From Peptoniphilus vaginalis (GTDB taxonomy: Bacteria; Bacillota; Clostridia; Tissierellales; Peptoniphilaceae): a DNA stretch of 64,000 nt. Under the pieces are notes generated by a model, which did no database searches, was not told the DNA's origin, and saw only the letters and a program-made list of their open reading frames with translations. The stretch spans positions 85,497-149,496 of the forward strand of contig NZ_FXLP01000003.1 in NCBI RefSeq assembly GCF_900176605.1. The letters run 5' to 3'. Each line of letters opens with the position of its first letter. The stretch's first letter is position 1. This document shows, piece by piece, positions 28,992 through 38,276 of this stretch. Both the position numbers and the translations under genes were made by a program.

Positions 28992-29029
28992 AAAAACATC
29001 TGTAAGAATTTATCCCACAGATGTTTTCT
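28992..29029. terminator. Bidirectional terminator
   Basis: AAAACATCTGT / ACAGATGTTTT arms around a loop of about 14 nt, with T-rich tails on both strands. It serves the LURP-one gene (+) and the ThiM-ThiE gene (-). Confidence 0.85.
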
Positions 29030-29040
29030 TGTATAGGCAT

Positions 29041-30429
29041 TTAATTATTTAACTTGTTTATTATTTCCCTGACATTTTTCTCTACTTCATTCTCATCAAG
29101 TGAAAAAATTCCACTAGACATACATAGGCCAGGTATCTCTACCCCCTTAAACAAGTCTAGGTTCTCCAAATTTATACCACCTATTGGGAAGGCTGGTATT
29201 AAAATGCTATCTCTTATTTCCTCGTAAGTCTCCAAGCTAATCATTGATGCATCTCTTTTAGTTTCCGTTTCAAAAAAAGCTCCGGAACCAAGGTAGGATG
29301 CTCCCATATTCTCTGCTTCAATTGCAAGCTCAGGAGTTTTTGCAGTTGCTCCAATTATTGGGTCTCTACCCAAAATTCTTCTTGCAAGAGAAATCTCTTC
29401 ATCATCTTGTCCCAGGTGAAGGGATGTCTTATATTCTTTTGCAAGTTTTAAGTTATCGTTTAAGATGAAGAGACAATCTTCTTCAATTTCCTTTTTTATC
29501 TTTAAAATTTTTTCTCCAAGCAAAGCTTCATCTGATATCTTGTCCCTTAGCTGGTAAATTTTCATCCCAGCTCTTGTGGCATTTTTTATTTTCATCAAAT
29601 CATTACCATCAGAAATTCCATATAAACTTGGCTTTTTAAATTTATAGCTTGGCGATAAAATTTCAATTTCTCCACTTATTTCCTCAAGCTTTTGAACTTT
29701 ACTTATTATGTCTTGAGCCTTTATACTTCCATCAGCTATTACTTCTCTTGCAAGCTGTCTTAAAAATATTGCCGAAATGGCACAAGCCTTTAGGTTTGAC
29801 ATAGGTGTCGCCAAGAGTGAGCCTATCATTGCTGATTCCATATCCCCAAGCCCACTTATTTTTCTAAAATCATCATGACCACCAGGTATAGAAATAAGCA
29901 TGTGAGAGTTAGCAATTACTTCATACTTGCCACTTACAACTACAGTTGCTCCAGTTTTTTCATTCAGTCTTAGCGCAAGTTCTATAAAGTCCTCTTCCGA
30001 TAAATTTTTATCTCTTGAATCTATACCAGCGAAGGCTTGACCCCCAGCTAAATAATTTATTTCATTAAAATTTCCCCTAATGACATTGAACTTAAAATTA
30101 TCAAGAAGATATTTTGCTAAGTTTCTTCTTATCTTGCTAGAAGCAACACCAACAGGATCAAGAACAGTGGGGATATTATTTTCTTTTGCTGTTTTTCCTG
30201 CAATTTTAATTGCTTCAATTTTATCTTCATTTAACATTCCCATATTTAAAACTAGGGCTAAAGATTTTTTTGTGATTTCAGATACTTCTTTTGAATACTC
30301 TGCCATCATTGGACTCGCACCTATGGATAGGACAAAGTCAGCTACCCTTCCCCTGGTAACTCCATTGGAAATAATATGTATCAAGGGAGCCTTGTCCCTT
30401 AGTTTTTTTAAATTGCATTTAATTTTCAT
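29041..30429 (-). CDS. Fused hydroxyethylthiazole kinase - thiamine-phosphate synthase (ThiM-ThiE)
   Basis: 462 aa from the ATG at 30429, inside the end of thiD (a GTG at 30438 is the alternative). Residues 1 to about 262 are a ThiM ribokinase-like domain (LDPVGVASSKIRRNL, VIRGNFNEINYLAG, ISGLGDMESAMIGS). Residues about 268-462 are a ThiE TIM barrel (KIYQLRDK, FILNDNLKLAKE, LHLGQDD, YLGSGAFFETETKR, PIGGI). The usual ThiM motif GTGC is GLGD here, replacing the Cys expected at the catalytic position with Asp. Phosphorylates salvaged thiazole and joins it to HMP-PP to give thiamine phosphate. Last gene of the TPP-controlled thiW-thiD operon. Confidence 0.92.
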   Translation of the reverse strand: MKIKCNLKKLRDKAPLIHIISNGVTRGRVADFVLSIGASPMMAEYSKEVSEITKKSLALVLNMGMLNEDKIEAIKIAGKTAKENNIPTVLDPVGVASSKIRRNLAKYLLDNFKFNVIRGNFNEINYLAGGQAFAGIDSRDKNLSEEDFIELALRLNEKTGATVVVSGKYEVIANSHMLISIPGGHDDFRKISGLGDMESAMIGSLLATPMSNLKACAISAIFLRQLAREVIADGSIKAQDIISKVQKLEEISGEIEILSPSYKFKKPSLYGISDGNDLMKIKNATRAGMKIYQLRDKISDEALLGEKILKIKKEIEEDCLFILNDNLKLAKEYKTSLHLGQDDEEISLARRILGRDPIIGATAKTPELAIEAENMGASYLGSGAFFETETKRDASMISLETYEEIRDSILIPAFPIGGINLENLDLFKGVEIPGLCMSSGIFSLDENEVEKNVREIINKLNN

Positions 30430-31225
30430 CTTTATCACTCAAATTATAAAAATGATACAAGGGACCTCTGCCCCTTCCTATATCCAAGCCAAAGGCTATT
30501 GCTCCACTTAAATATTTTTTCGCAGACCTAACTGCATGGAGAAGATCTTTTTCCGTGCTGAGCTCACACGCCAAGGCACTGGAAAGAGTGCAACCTGTCC
30601 CATGTGTGTTTTTATTTTCAATATTCTTTCCCTCTATGAGAAAGATGCCAGCTTCATGGCAAAGAAGATCATCCTTTGACCCCTTAAGATGTCCACCCTT
30701 GATTAAGAAGGCTGTCCCATATTTTTCAAATAAAAATTTGCCAGCTTCTTTCATATCATCAATATTTTCAATTTCTTTTCCATAAATAATTCCAGCTTCA
30801 ATAAGATTTGGAGTTATTAAGGTAACTTTATCAAAAAGAACTTCCTTCATCTTCTCTACAGTATCATCAGGCACAAGGGTAAAGCCACTTGTGGATGTAA
30901 TAACTGGATCTAAAACAAGGGGGACACCCTTCAAATATTTATCAATTACTTCGCCTATAACTTCTACCTGACCTGGGCTTGCAATCATTCCGATTTTTAC
31001 AGCGTCAGGAAGGATGTCATCACAAATAGATTCAAGTTGCTCCCTAAGTATTCCTTCATCAAGACTTAGTGAAGCCTGAACTCCCAAGGTATTTTGAGCA
31101 GTTATGGCTGTAATCGCACTCATCCCATAATACTTGTAGGCACTTATAGTTTTTAAGTCTGCTTGTATTCCTGCACCACCACTGGAGTCAGATCCAGCTA
31201 TTGTAAGAATTTTTTTTATTTCCAT
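30419..31225 (-). CDS. thiD: HMP / HMP-P kinase
   Basis: 268 aa ribokinase-family enzyme. ILTIAGSDSSGGAGIQADLK (about 6-25) is the family opening, VLDPVITSTSG the phosphate region and NTHGTGCTLSSALA the anion hole with the catalytic residue. Makes HMP-PP from hydroxymethylpyrimidine. Middle gene of thiW-thiD-thiM/E; its end overlaps the fusion gene by 11 bp, which suggests coupled translation. Confidence 0.95.
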   Translation of the reverse strand: MEIKKILTIAGSDSSGGAGIQADLKTISAYKYYGMSAITAITAQNTLGVQASLSLDEGILREQLESICDDILPDAVKIGMIASPGQVEVIGEVIDKYLKGVPLVLDPVITSTSGFTLVPDDTVEKMKEVLFDKVTLITPNLIEAGIIYGKEIENIDDMKEAGKFLFEKYGTAFLIKGGHLKGSKDDLLCHEAGIFLIEGKNIENKNTHGTGCTLSSALACELSTEKDLLHAVRSAKKYLSGAIAFGLDIGRGRGPLYHFYNLSDKDEN

Positions 31226-31235
31226 TTCTACTCCC

Positions 31236-31730
31236 TTATAAGTTGAAATACTTATTAAGCCCTGTGTTTTTAATACTTAAAATAATTATTATGGCAATTA
31301 TTGATCCACCAAGTGTACTTACAGAAAAAGGAATAATCATACCAAATAATGCCATTTCTTTTCCTAACACAAATTTGGCAATAGGATAAGCTAAAAGTGC
31401 ACCAATAAGGCCTGTACCAATTACTTCACCCAAAAAGGCAAGAGAAAGTTTCCTTGTCTTGTAAAATAAAATTCCTGCAAAAAATGCGCCAATCATTGAA
31501 CCTGGAAATGCCATTAAGGATCCTGTTCCAGACATATTCCTAATAAGTGAAATACAAAAGGCAACTAGGACTGAGTAAAGGGGTCCCAATAGGACAGCTG
31601 ATAAAACATTAACCATGTGTTGAACTGGATAACACTTGGCAAGACCTACAGGTATATTTACAAAGGAAAAAACAACTCCAAGGGCAACAAAAAAAGCTGC
31701 CACTGTTAACTTCTTAGTATTTGATTTCAT
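31236..31730 (-). CDS. thiW: ThiW, S-component for thiazole uptake
   Basis: 164 aa, about five to six membrane helices. It has the ECF S-component pattern VAAFFVALGVVFSFVNIPVGLAKCYPVQHMVNVLSAVLLGP. ThiW is the predicted thiazole (hydroxyethylthiazole) binding subunit of energy-coupling-factor transporters and is regularly TPP-riboswitch controlled, as here. It shares the ECF module encoded elsewhere. AACCTCCCG (minus-strand GGGAGG) precedes the start. Confidence 0.92.
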   Translation of the reverse strand: MKSNTKKLTVAAFFVALGVVFSFVNIPVGLAKCYPVQHMVNVLSAVLLGPLYSVLVAFCISLIRNMSGTGSLMAFPGSMIGAFFAGILFYKTRKLSLAFLGEVIGTGLIGALLAYPIAKFVLGKEMALFGMIIPFSVSTLGGSIIAIIIILSIKNTGLNKYFNL

Positions 31731-31771
31731 ATTAACCTCCCGAGAAATGTTGACAGAGCAGCTAAAGTCCT

Positions 31772-31853
31772 TATATCCCTACGTTGGCATTATCCAAATC
31801 AGGTAACGGTCGAAATTAACAATTTCCTCTCAGCCTGTCAACAAGCTCCCTAT
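31772..31853 (-). ncRNA. TPP riboswitch upstream of thiW
   Basis: Minus strand: GGGAGC (31850-31845), CTGAGAGG, GACCGTTACCTGAT and GGATAATGCCAACG, ending GTAGGGA. These are the canonical THI-box elements in order. It leads the thiW-thiD-thiM/E operon, so all three genes should be repressed by thiamine pyrophosphate. Confidence 0.95.
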
Positions 31854-31916
31854 TTTTATTTTTTTATTCTAATTAAATTTTTTACGCTAGCAATTCTTTG
31901 ATACCATATTAGTGAA

Positions 31917-33218
31917 TTAACATTCTATTTTTATATCTTTACCTTCAAGTATTAGGTTCATATTTTTTGCAGAACACATTGAGCCACACATTGTGCATGT
32001 GTTTTCTTCTTCAGGCATTGATGAATCTCTGTACTCTCTTGGTTTTTCCTTATCAAGTGCAATTTCAAACATGCCATCCCAATCAATTTTTTGACGTCTC
32101 TTACTCATTTCAAGGTCCCAAGCTCTTGCGTCCTTTAGCTTATTAATATCTCCTGCGTGAGCTGCAATCTTGCAAGCAACAATACCTTCACGAACATCCT
32201 TGACATCTGGTAGTCTTAAATGTTCAGCAGGAGTTACATAACAAAGAAAATCTGCTCCATAAGCTGCAGCAATTGCACCACCAATTGCAGATGTAATGTG
32301 GTCATAACCTGGTGCAACATCTGTAACAAGAGGTCCCAATACATAGAAAGGTGCCTTGTGACAAAGTTTCTTTTGAAGTTTCACATTCATCTCGATGTCA
32401 CCAATTGGCACGTGACCTGGTCCTTCAATGATTACCTGCACATCCTTCTCCCAGGCTCTTTTTGTAAGTTCTCCAAGTGTAATGAGCTCCGCTATTTGAG
32501 ATGGGTCTGTTGCATCGTGAATCCCACCTGGTCTTAATGAATCTCCTAGAGAAAGAGTTACATCATATTCACGACAAATATCCAAGAGTTCATCATAGTA
32601 TTCATAAAAAGGATTTTCTTGATTATTCATCTTCATCCAACCAAAGAGAAGAGAACCACCACGAGATACAATTTCATTAACACGTCTATTTCTCATAAAT
32701 ATTTCTGAATTTGCCCTATTAATTCCTGCGTGAATTGTAACAAAGTCGACACCATTTTCAGCATGATTTCTAACTACGTCTAAAAACTCCTCTGCCTTGA
32801 TGTAGGAAAGACCCTTGTCTAAGAATCCAACTGCATCATACATTGGAACTGTTCCTATCATAGCTGTAGATTTTTCAATTAGCTTTTTTCTAAACTCCTG
32901 AGTCTTGCCATAATTTGAAAGATCCATTATGGCTTCTGCACCCATAGCTAATGCCATATCTACTTTTTCCATTTCCATGTCAATGTCATTTAAGTCCTTA
33001 GAGATTCCCAAGTTTACATTTATCTTGGTCCTAAGTCCAGTCCCTATACCCTCAGGTGAAATTGACTTGTGGTTTTTGTTTTTAGGAATTACAATTTCAC
33101 CACATGCCATCTTCTCTAAAAGGTATTCGCAAGACACATTTTCTTTCTTTGCTACAATTTTCATTTCATCTGTAACAAATCCATTCTTTGCTGCTTCCAT
33201 TTGAGTAGCATACTTCAT
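31917..33218 (-). CDS. thiC: Phosphomethylpyrimidine synthase
   Basis: 433 aa, the shorter anaerobe/clostridial form. Radical-SAM cluster near the C-terminus is CTMCGSMC (CX2CX3C), the variant spacing seen in clostridial ThiC. Other ThiC regions are [19 protein letters not shown] and [11 protein letters not shown]. Converts AIR to HMP phosphate. It is transcribed alone behind its own TPP riboswitch. Thiazole-forming genes (thiF/G/H/S) are absent from the window. Confidence 0.95.
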   Translation of the reverse strand: MKYATQMEAAKNGFVTDEMKIVAKKENVSCEYLLEKMACGEIVIPKNKNHKSISPEGIGTGLRTKINVNLGISKDLNDIDMEMEKVDMALAMGAEAIMDLSNYGKTQEFRKKLIEKSTAMIGTVPMYDAVGFLDKGLSYIKAEEFLDVVRNHAENGVDFVTIHAGINRANSEIFMRNRRVNEIVSRGGSLLFGWMKMNNQENPFYEYYDELLDICREYDVTLSLGDSLRPGGIHDATDPSQIAELITLGELTKRAWEKDVQVIIEGPGHVPIGDIEMNVKLQKKLCHKAPFYVLGPLVTDVAPGYDHITSAIGGAIAAAYGADFLCYVTPAEHLRLPDVKDVREGIVACKIAAHAGDINKLKDARAWDLEMSKRRQKIDWDGMFEIALDKEKPREYRDSSMPEEENTCTMCGSMCSAKNMNLILEGKDIKIEC

Positions 33219-33223
33219 AAATA

Positions 33224-33250
33224 AAAAAACCTCCTATAAAATTATAGGAG
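33224..33250 (-). promoter_or_regulatory. thiC expression platform: terminator hairpin containing the ribosome site
   Basis: Minus strand CTCCTATAA-TT-TTATAGGAG (33250-33231), then GTTTTTTT. The 3' arm carries the AGGAGG used by thiC (start at 33218). One hairpin can therefore stop transcription and hide the ribosome site when TPP is bound. Confidence 0.8.
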
Positions 33251-33257
33251 TAATAAT

Positions 33258-33340
33258 ACTTTTCCTTGTCAAGGCATTATCCTAACAAGTAAAATGGTCG
33301 AGTCTTAACTCCTCTCAGCATATTGCTCCCATAAGTTTAT
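33258..33340 (-). ncRNA. TPP riboswitch upstream of thiC
   Basis: Minus strand GGGAGC (33330-33325), GCTGAGAGG, GACC and GGATAATGCC in order, closed by ACTT/AAGT ends. The usual ACCTGA is ACTTGT here, a slight variant of the sensor helix. A 25-bp AT palindrome (33358-33382) lies just upstream and may be the apt terminator. Confidence 0.92.
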
Positions 33341-33442
33341 TTATTTAATTTTTAAATCATATTATTTTTAAAAAATAATATGCGTACTTGAAACAGTTTA
33401 AATCAATTCAATTATATTTACAAGAATTTTTAAATTTTTAAA

Positions 33443-33952
33443 TTAATACTTTATAACTGAAAGAACTTTTTCGCCCTTTAATAGGTCTCTTCCCTTTAGT
33501 CCTTCAAGCTCTATTAAGAATAATAGTGAAGATACTTCCCCTCCTAGACTTCTAACAAGTTTTAAACAAGCCTTTGATGTTCCACCAGTTGCAAGTAGGT
33601 CATCCACTATTACAACTTTTTCTCCTGGATCAATGGCATCCTTGTGGATCTCAATAGAATCTTGTCCATATTCAAGGTCGTAAGACTCACTTAACTTGTC
33701 CCAAGGAAGTTTGCCCGGCTTTCTCACAGGTACAAAGCCCTTGTTTAATTTATAGGCAAGAGCTGCTCCTAAGATAAAACCTCTTGCTTCAATCCCAATT
33801 ATTTTATCAACGTCTTCATCTATTCTTGCTGCCATTTCATCAACTGCTTTTTTGAAAGCATCTTTGTCCTTTAAAAGAGTTGTTATGTCCCTAAAGATGA
33901 CTCCCTCTTTTGGATAATTTTCAATTGCTCTAATTGTGTCTTTTAATTCCAT
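33443..33952 (-). CDS. apt: Adenine phosphoribosyltransferase
   Basis: 170 aa from ATG 33952 (GGGGGA 5 bp upstream), matching the normal Apt length and N-terminus (MELKDTIRAIENYPKEGVIFRD). PRPP-binding loop VVIVDDLLATGGTS (about 118-131). Converts adenine and PRPP to AMP. Single gene, divergent from nhaC. Confidence 0.96.
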   Translation of the reverse strand: MELKDTIRAIENYPKEGVIFRDITTLLKDKDAFKKAVDEMAARIDEDVDKIIGIEARGFILGAALAYKLNKGFVPVRKPGKLPWDKLSESYDLEYGQDSIEIHKDAIDPGEKVVIVDDLLATGGTSKACLKLVRSLGGEVSSLLFLIELEGLKGRDLLKGEKVLSVIKY

Positions 33953-34064
33953 AATTTCCCCCAATCCCTTATAGTATATCATCTTTGCGACCCAATAAAA
34001 ACTTTTAATGAAGTCTTTTAAATGATATAATAATTTAAATTTTTGAATTTATACGAGGTGTTTT

Positions 34065-35468
34065 ATGAACCAGAATAATATAAATAAATATGAAAAAGAA
34101 GTGAGGAAGGCAAACTTTGCTGAAGCCCTCTTCACCTTTGTCTCTCTTACAATAATAATGTTTATAAGCATAATTAAATATAAAGAGAGTCCACACATCC
34201 CTATGCTCATTGGAGTTTTAATCGCCTCCCTTGTCGCTCTAAAGATTGGCTACTCTTGGAAGTTTATAGAAAACTCAATGATAAAAGGAATTTCACAAGC
34301 CATGCAGTCCATAATAATCCTCGCCATAATTGGTGTCTTAATAGGAATTTGGATCTTGGCAGGGGTTGTACCAACAATGATTTACTACGGGCTTATGATT
34401 TTAAAACCCTCAATTTTTCTTGTTGCAACAGTTTTAATTACATCAATTACTTCTCTTGCCACAGGCACAAGTTGGGGAACAGCTGGCACAATGGGGATTG
34501 CCCTTATGGGTATAGCAAGTGGACTTGGAATACCTGCTCCCCTAACAGCAGGTGCAGTTTTATCTGGCGCCTACTTTGGCGACAAGATGAGTCCCCTATC
34601 TGATACAACAAACCTTGCACCAGCCATGGCAGGCACAGATGTATTCACCCACATCAAGGCAATGTTTAAGCCAACTCTTATTGCCTATGGCTTAACACTT
34701 TTGATTTTTGGATTTTTATCTATCAAGTACAAGGGAACTAGTGCTGACTTATCCAATGTCGACATCATCGCCAAGGGACTCAAAGAAAGTTTTACAATTT
34801 CGCCCGTCCTCTTGTTGGCACCCTTAGTTGTAATAATTTCCATTGCCAAGAAGCTCCCAGCAGTCCCTGGCATTAGTCTTGGTATTATTATTGCTGCAAT
34901 CTTGGGTCCAATCTATCAAGGTGTAAACTTTGGAGACATTTTATCAGCTGGACTCAATGGTTATGTTTCAAAGACTGGTCTTGAAGCAGTGGATAAACTC
35001 TTAACTACTGGTGGCTTAAACAATATGATGTCATCCATCTCTCTAACAATTATCGCTATGATGTTTGGTGGCATTGCAGAAGAAACTGGAATACTTGAAG
35101 CCATAGTAAAAAAATTCCTCTACAGGGTTCAGTCTGTGGTTGGACTTGTTATTTCTACAATTTTAACTTGCTTCTTTACCAACGCAACTATGCCAGAGCA
35201 GTACATCTCCATAGTTGTACCTGGAAGAATGTTTAAAAATGAATATAAGGATAGGAAGATTGCTCCTAGACTCCTATCATCAACTCTCGAGTCAGGGGGA
35301 ACTGTTACATCAGCCATGATTCCTTGGAACACTTGTGGAACTTATATGTCAACAGTTCTTGGTGTCTCCACAGTTCACTACCTTCCATTTTTGTTCTTTA
35401 ACCTATTGATGCCTATAGTTCAAGTAATAGTTGTAGCAATAGATTCTAAAAAGTACAGAATAGACTAA
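34065..35468 (+). CDS. nhaC: NhaC-family Na+/H+ (or malate/lactate) antiporter
   Basis: 467 aa with about 12 membrane helices. ATGTSWGTAGTMGIALMGIA and GAYFGDKMSPLSDTTNLAPAMAG are the ion-site regions of NhaC proteins. B. subtilis MleN (malate/lactate antiporter) belongs to the same branch, so an organic-acid exchange role is possible. GAGGTG precedes the ATG. Alone between apt (divergent) and its own terminator. Confidence 0.88.
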   Translation: MNQNNINKYEKEVRKANFAEALFTFVSLTIIMFISIIKYKESPHIPMLIGVLIASLVALKIGYSWKFIENSMIKGISQAMQSIIILAIIGVLIGIWILAGVVPTMIYYGLMILKPSIFLVATVLITSITSLATGTSWGTAGTMGIALMGIASGLGIPAPLTAGAVLSGAYFGDKMSPLSDTTNLAPAMAGTDVFTHIKAMFKPTLIAYGLTLLIFGFLSIKYKGTSADLSNVDIIAKGLKESFTISPVLLLAPLVVIISIAKKLPAVPGISLGIIIAAILGPIYQGVNFGDILSAGLNGYVSKTGLEAVDKLLTTGGLNNMMSSISLTIIAMMFGGIAEETGILEAIVKKFLYRVQSVVGLVISTILTCFFTNATMPEQYISIVVPGRMFKNEYKDRKIAPRLLSSTLESGGTVTSAMIPWNTCGTYMSTVLGVSTVHYLPFLFFNLLMPIVQVIVVAIDSKKYRID

Positions 35469-35472
35469 TATT

Positions 35473-35508
35473 AGAGGCCTTTCATTCATTGAAAAGCCTC
35501 TTCTTTTT
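35473..35508 (+). terminator. Terminator of nhaC
   Basis: GAGGCCTTTC-ATTCATT-GAAAAGCCTC (35474-35500; one C-A mismatch) then TTCTTTTT. Confidence 0.82.
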
Positions 35509-35545
35509 GATATAATAGTTATTAAAGTATAAAAAGAGGTGGAAT

Positions 35546-36301
35546 ATGTATAAAGACATAGTAAATAGATTAATAAGCTCTGCTAATGCAAAGAAAGATT
35601 TACTAGAATCTTCTTTCTTCAAGTACATGGTTGCAGCTATGATGGCTGGGTTTTTTATTGGCATTGGGATTCTAATAATGGTCCTATCAGGGAATGTTTT
35701 TTCCTCATTACCCATTGCACTTGTAAAATTTGTCAATGGATTTGTCTTCTCCCTAGCCCTATCCTTCGTTATGTTTGCAGGTGGCGAACTATTCACAGGT
35801 ATTGTTCTCGTTACAACTGTCGCCAAGTTAAATAAGAAACTTGAAACGTCTACATTTTTAAAAATTCTTATTTATTCTTATATAGGAAATTTTTTGGGAG
35901 CAATTTTAATTTCCATCTTATTTAAAATGACTGGCGTTTCTCCAGACTACAATGAAGCCCTTTTAAAACTAGCAACAACAAAAGCAAGTTATGACTTCAC
36001 TTCATTGTTATTTAGGGGAATTATGTGTAACATTTTAGTTTGTCTTGCAGTACTAATTTGTTCAAGAAATCTATCTGATTCAGCAAAATTAATTTTAATT
36101 TTCTGGTGCATACTTGCCTTTGTAAGTTTAGGCTTTGAACATAGTATTGCAAATATGACTTGTTTCGCATTAACAAAGATGCTAAACCCTGAATTTGGAT
36201 TTGGACTAATTTTCAAAAACTTAATACCAGTTACCCTTGGAAATATTATTGGTGGCTCTCTAGTTGCCGTAACTTATAATATTTTGGGTAGCGAAAACTA
36301 A
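35546..36301 (+). CDS. Formate/nitrite (FNT) family channel
   Basis: 251 aa with six membrane helices. Family features: FAGGELFTGIVLVTT in the first half, MCNILVCLAVLICS and LGFEHSIANM with the central conserved histidine of FNT channels. Could carry formate, nitrite or hydrosulfide. In a histidine fermenter ending in formate (FchA-Fhs), formate export is the attractive reading, but it is inferred. AGAGGTGG precedes the ATG. Confidence 0.85.
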   Translation: MYKDIVNRLISSANAKKDLLESSFFKYMVAAMMAGFFIGIGILIMVLSGNVFSSLPIALVKFVNGFVFSLALSFVMFAGGELFTGIVLVTTVAKLNKKLETSTFLKILIYSYIGNFLGAILISILFKMTGVSPDYNEALLKLATTKASYDFTSLLFRGIMCNILVCLAVLICSRNLSDSAKLILIFWCILAFVSLGFEHSIANMTCFALTKMLNPEFGFGLIFKNLIPVTLGNIIGGSLVAVTYNILGSEN

Positions 36302-36304
36302 TTT

Positions 36305-36333
36305 GACGAGGTCCTTCCTCGTCTTTATTTTTT
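36305..36333 (+). terminator. Terminator of the FNT gene
   Basis: GACGAGG-TCCTT-CCTCGTC (36305-36323), then TTTATTTTTT. Confidence 0.92.
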
Positions 36334-36341
36334 TACAATCA

Positions 36342-36386
36342 AGCTAAAATAAAAACCTAAGCTAAAATTTACTTTAACTTAGGTTT
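36342..36386 (-). terminator. Terminator of the YwaF-like gene
   Basis: Minus strand AAACCTAAG (36386-36378) pairs with CTTAGGTTT (36361-36353), then TTATTTT. The 5' arm is part of the last codons of the coding sequence. Confidence 0.75.
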
Positions 36387-37091
36387 CTTTTCTCTTATTA
36401 ATTTTGAAATTATCTTATAAATAAAAAATGTAAGGACCATAACAAAGACTGTGACTATAAAAAGTCCCACAACATAATTTGGAAAGACGTCCTTTATAGT
36501 TGCAAGGGCTGATCCCTCATAGGGCTCTTCTATAAAATAATAATTTGCATTGAGCTTGATGTTTAAAACTTTTATTATTGGAAGAGTCACAAGTATGAAA
36601 ATTATTGGATATATTATATCTCTTATCTTTGGCAGGTATTCCTTTGAAAGCACAAGATAAATTGGATAAAAGGCATTCACTCCATGGATGATCCAAGAAA
36701 TAATTGCCACATAAGAATATTTATTTACTTGGTCCCAGCCTGGTGTAAAAAGACTTAGAATTGCCGCTGGCATAAACAAGTAATAGAGGCAGGCCTTTAT
36801 AAACTTTCTTTCAACAAAGGCATCCACTGCCATGAACTGTGCCCCAATTGTGCAGAGGTGGAAGGGCAAGTAAGAAGAGTCATAGTGACCGCTTATTAAG
36901 ACTGCCACAAGCCTAATCATTTCCAAGCTAATTGGTGTTAAGGCGATAAAAATCCTAAAGCCTCTGCTCCCTCTCCAAGGTTTGTATAAAATTATTCCAA
37001 ATATAAAAATAATAGCAAGGCAAGCGAAATGGTAAGTTCCATAAAATTTAAAGCCAACCTCTCCATAGTTTAAGTCCCAAAAATTTCTCAT
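36369..37091 (-). CDS. YwaF/TIGR02206-type integral membrane protein
   Basis: 240 aa with about seven membrane helices. The N-terminus (FGTYHFACLAIIF-like) and YLPFHLCTIGAQFMA with its PFHLC motif are typical of the TIGR02206/YwaF family, related to eukaryotic TMEM164. Function in bacteria is not established; the TMEM164 relation suggests a lipid-modifying membrane enzyme, which is only inference here. Monocistronic. Confidence 0.75.
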   Translation of the reverse strand: MRNFWDLNYGEVGFKFYGTYHFACLAIIFIFGIILYKPWRGSRGFRIFIALTPISLEMIRLVAVLISGHYDSSYLPFHLCTIGAQFMAVDAFVERKFIKACLYYLFMPAAILSLFTPGWDQVNKYSYVAIISWIIHGVNAFYPIYLVLSKEYLPKIRDIIYPIIFILVTLPIIKVLNIKLNANYYFIEEPYEGSALATIKDVFPNYVVGLFIVTVFVMVLTFFIYKIISKLIREKKPKLK

Positions 37092-37159
37092 AATTAAATT
37101 CCTTTTATTTTATTTCTTGACTATTTTAGCATAAAATTTCGAAAAAAGATTTACTTTTT

Positions 37160-38200
37160 TTATCTTTTAAGGAAAGAAAGTTGTCTTATGTTTAAGTCTA
37201 CCAAGTTTGACACTGTTATACCAATTAGTCTAAGCTTATCGCCCTCATAGGCTTCTTCAAAAATTTCCATGGACTTGTTAAAGATATCCTCTTCTTCGTA
37301 GATTGCATTCTCATAAGTCCTTGACCTGGTCTTGACCTTGAAGTTCTCGTCCTTCATCTTGAGGGTCAAGGTGTAGCCGGAAATTTCTTTTACAATTAAG
37401 TCTTCTGATACTTCCTTAGAAAAATCTCTTAAGTGAGAAATTAACTCTTCCCTCTTGCTTGTCACTTCAAAGGTGGACTCTGTCCCCAGACTTTTTCTCA
37501 CAGTGTTGGGAGTGACTTCTCTATTGTCAATTCCCCTTATCCTCTTGTAAATTTCTTCACCACTCTTCTTGAACATGGTGACTAAAAAATCATAAGATAG
37601 GGAATACAAGTCCTCTACAGTATTTATCCCTATGTTTCTCAACCTTTTCTCTGTCTTATTACCAATCCCATGAACCCTTCTTATGTCTAAGGGAAATAAA
37701 ATCTCTGGGATGTCCGACTTCCTGATAATCTTTACTCCCTTGGGCTTGTTCCAGTCGCTGGCAAGCTTCGCCAAAAATTTGTTGTAACTCAAACCACAAC
37801 TCACACTTAAGCCAGTCTCTTCAAAAACTTTTTTCTGTAAATCATACACAATATCCACATCGTAACCCAGCCCACTTATGTCCAGATAGGACTCATCAAT
37901 GGAGACTTTTTCAATTTTATCTGTGTAGGTCCTTAGGACTTCAAAGACTTGTCTGGACTTCTCCAGATACCTCTCTCTTCTCATGGGTTTTATTATCAAG
38001 TGGTCGCATAGGTTCTTTGCCATATACATGGGCATGGCAGAGTGAATACCATACTTTCTTGCAACATAATTAGCCGTAGTGACAACTCCGTGATTGGACC
38101 TGCCACCTACGACTAGGGGTTTGCCTATTATAGATTTATCGTCAAGCTCTTCTACAGATGCGTAGAAGGCATCTATGTCAACATGTATAATAATTCCCAT
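37160..38200 (-). CDS. dinB: DNA polymerase IV (Y-family)
   Basis: 346 aa from ATG 38200 (a GTG at 38209 is also possible; neither has a strong ribosome site). Palm motifs IHVDIDAFYASVEELD (about 5-20) and SIDESYLDISGLG carry the catalytic acids. Ends QLSFLKR, which fits the beta-clamp-binding pentapeptide. Error-prone lesion-bypass polymerase. TATACT lies about 15 bp before the start, so the transcript leader must be very short. Confidence 0.94.
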   Translation of the reverse strand: MGIIIHVDIDAFYASVEELDDKSIIGKPLVVGGRSNHGVVTTANYVARKYGIHSAMPMYMAKNLCDHLIIKPMRRERYLEKSRQVFEVLRTYTDKIEKVSIDESYLDISGLGYDVDIVYDLQKKVFEETGLSVSCGLSYNKFLAKLASDWNKPKGVKIIRKSDIPEILFPLDIRRVHGIGNKTEKRLRNIGINTVEDLYSLSYDFLVTMFKKSGEEIYKRIRGIDNREVTPNTVRKSLGTESTFEVTSKREELISHLRDFSKEVSEDLIVKEISGYTLTLKMKDENFKVKTRSRTYENAIYEEEDIFNKSMEIFEEAYEGDKLRLIGITVSNLVDLNIRQLSFLKR

Positions 38201-38276
38201 AAATATCACAACTTTAGTATATCATATAACTTTTTATAATGGAGTCTATTTGATATAATTCTATTGAGGTGAGATT

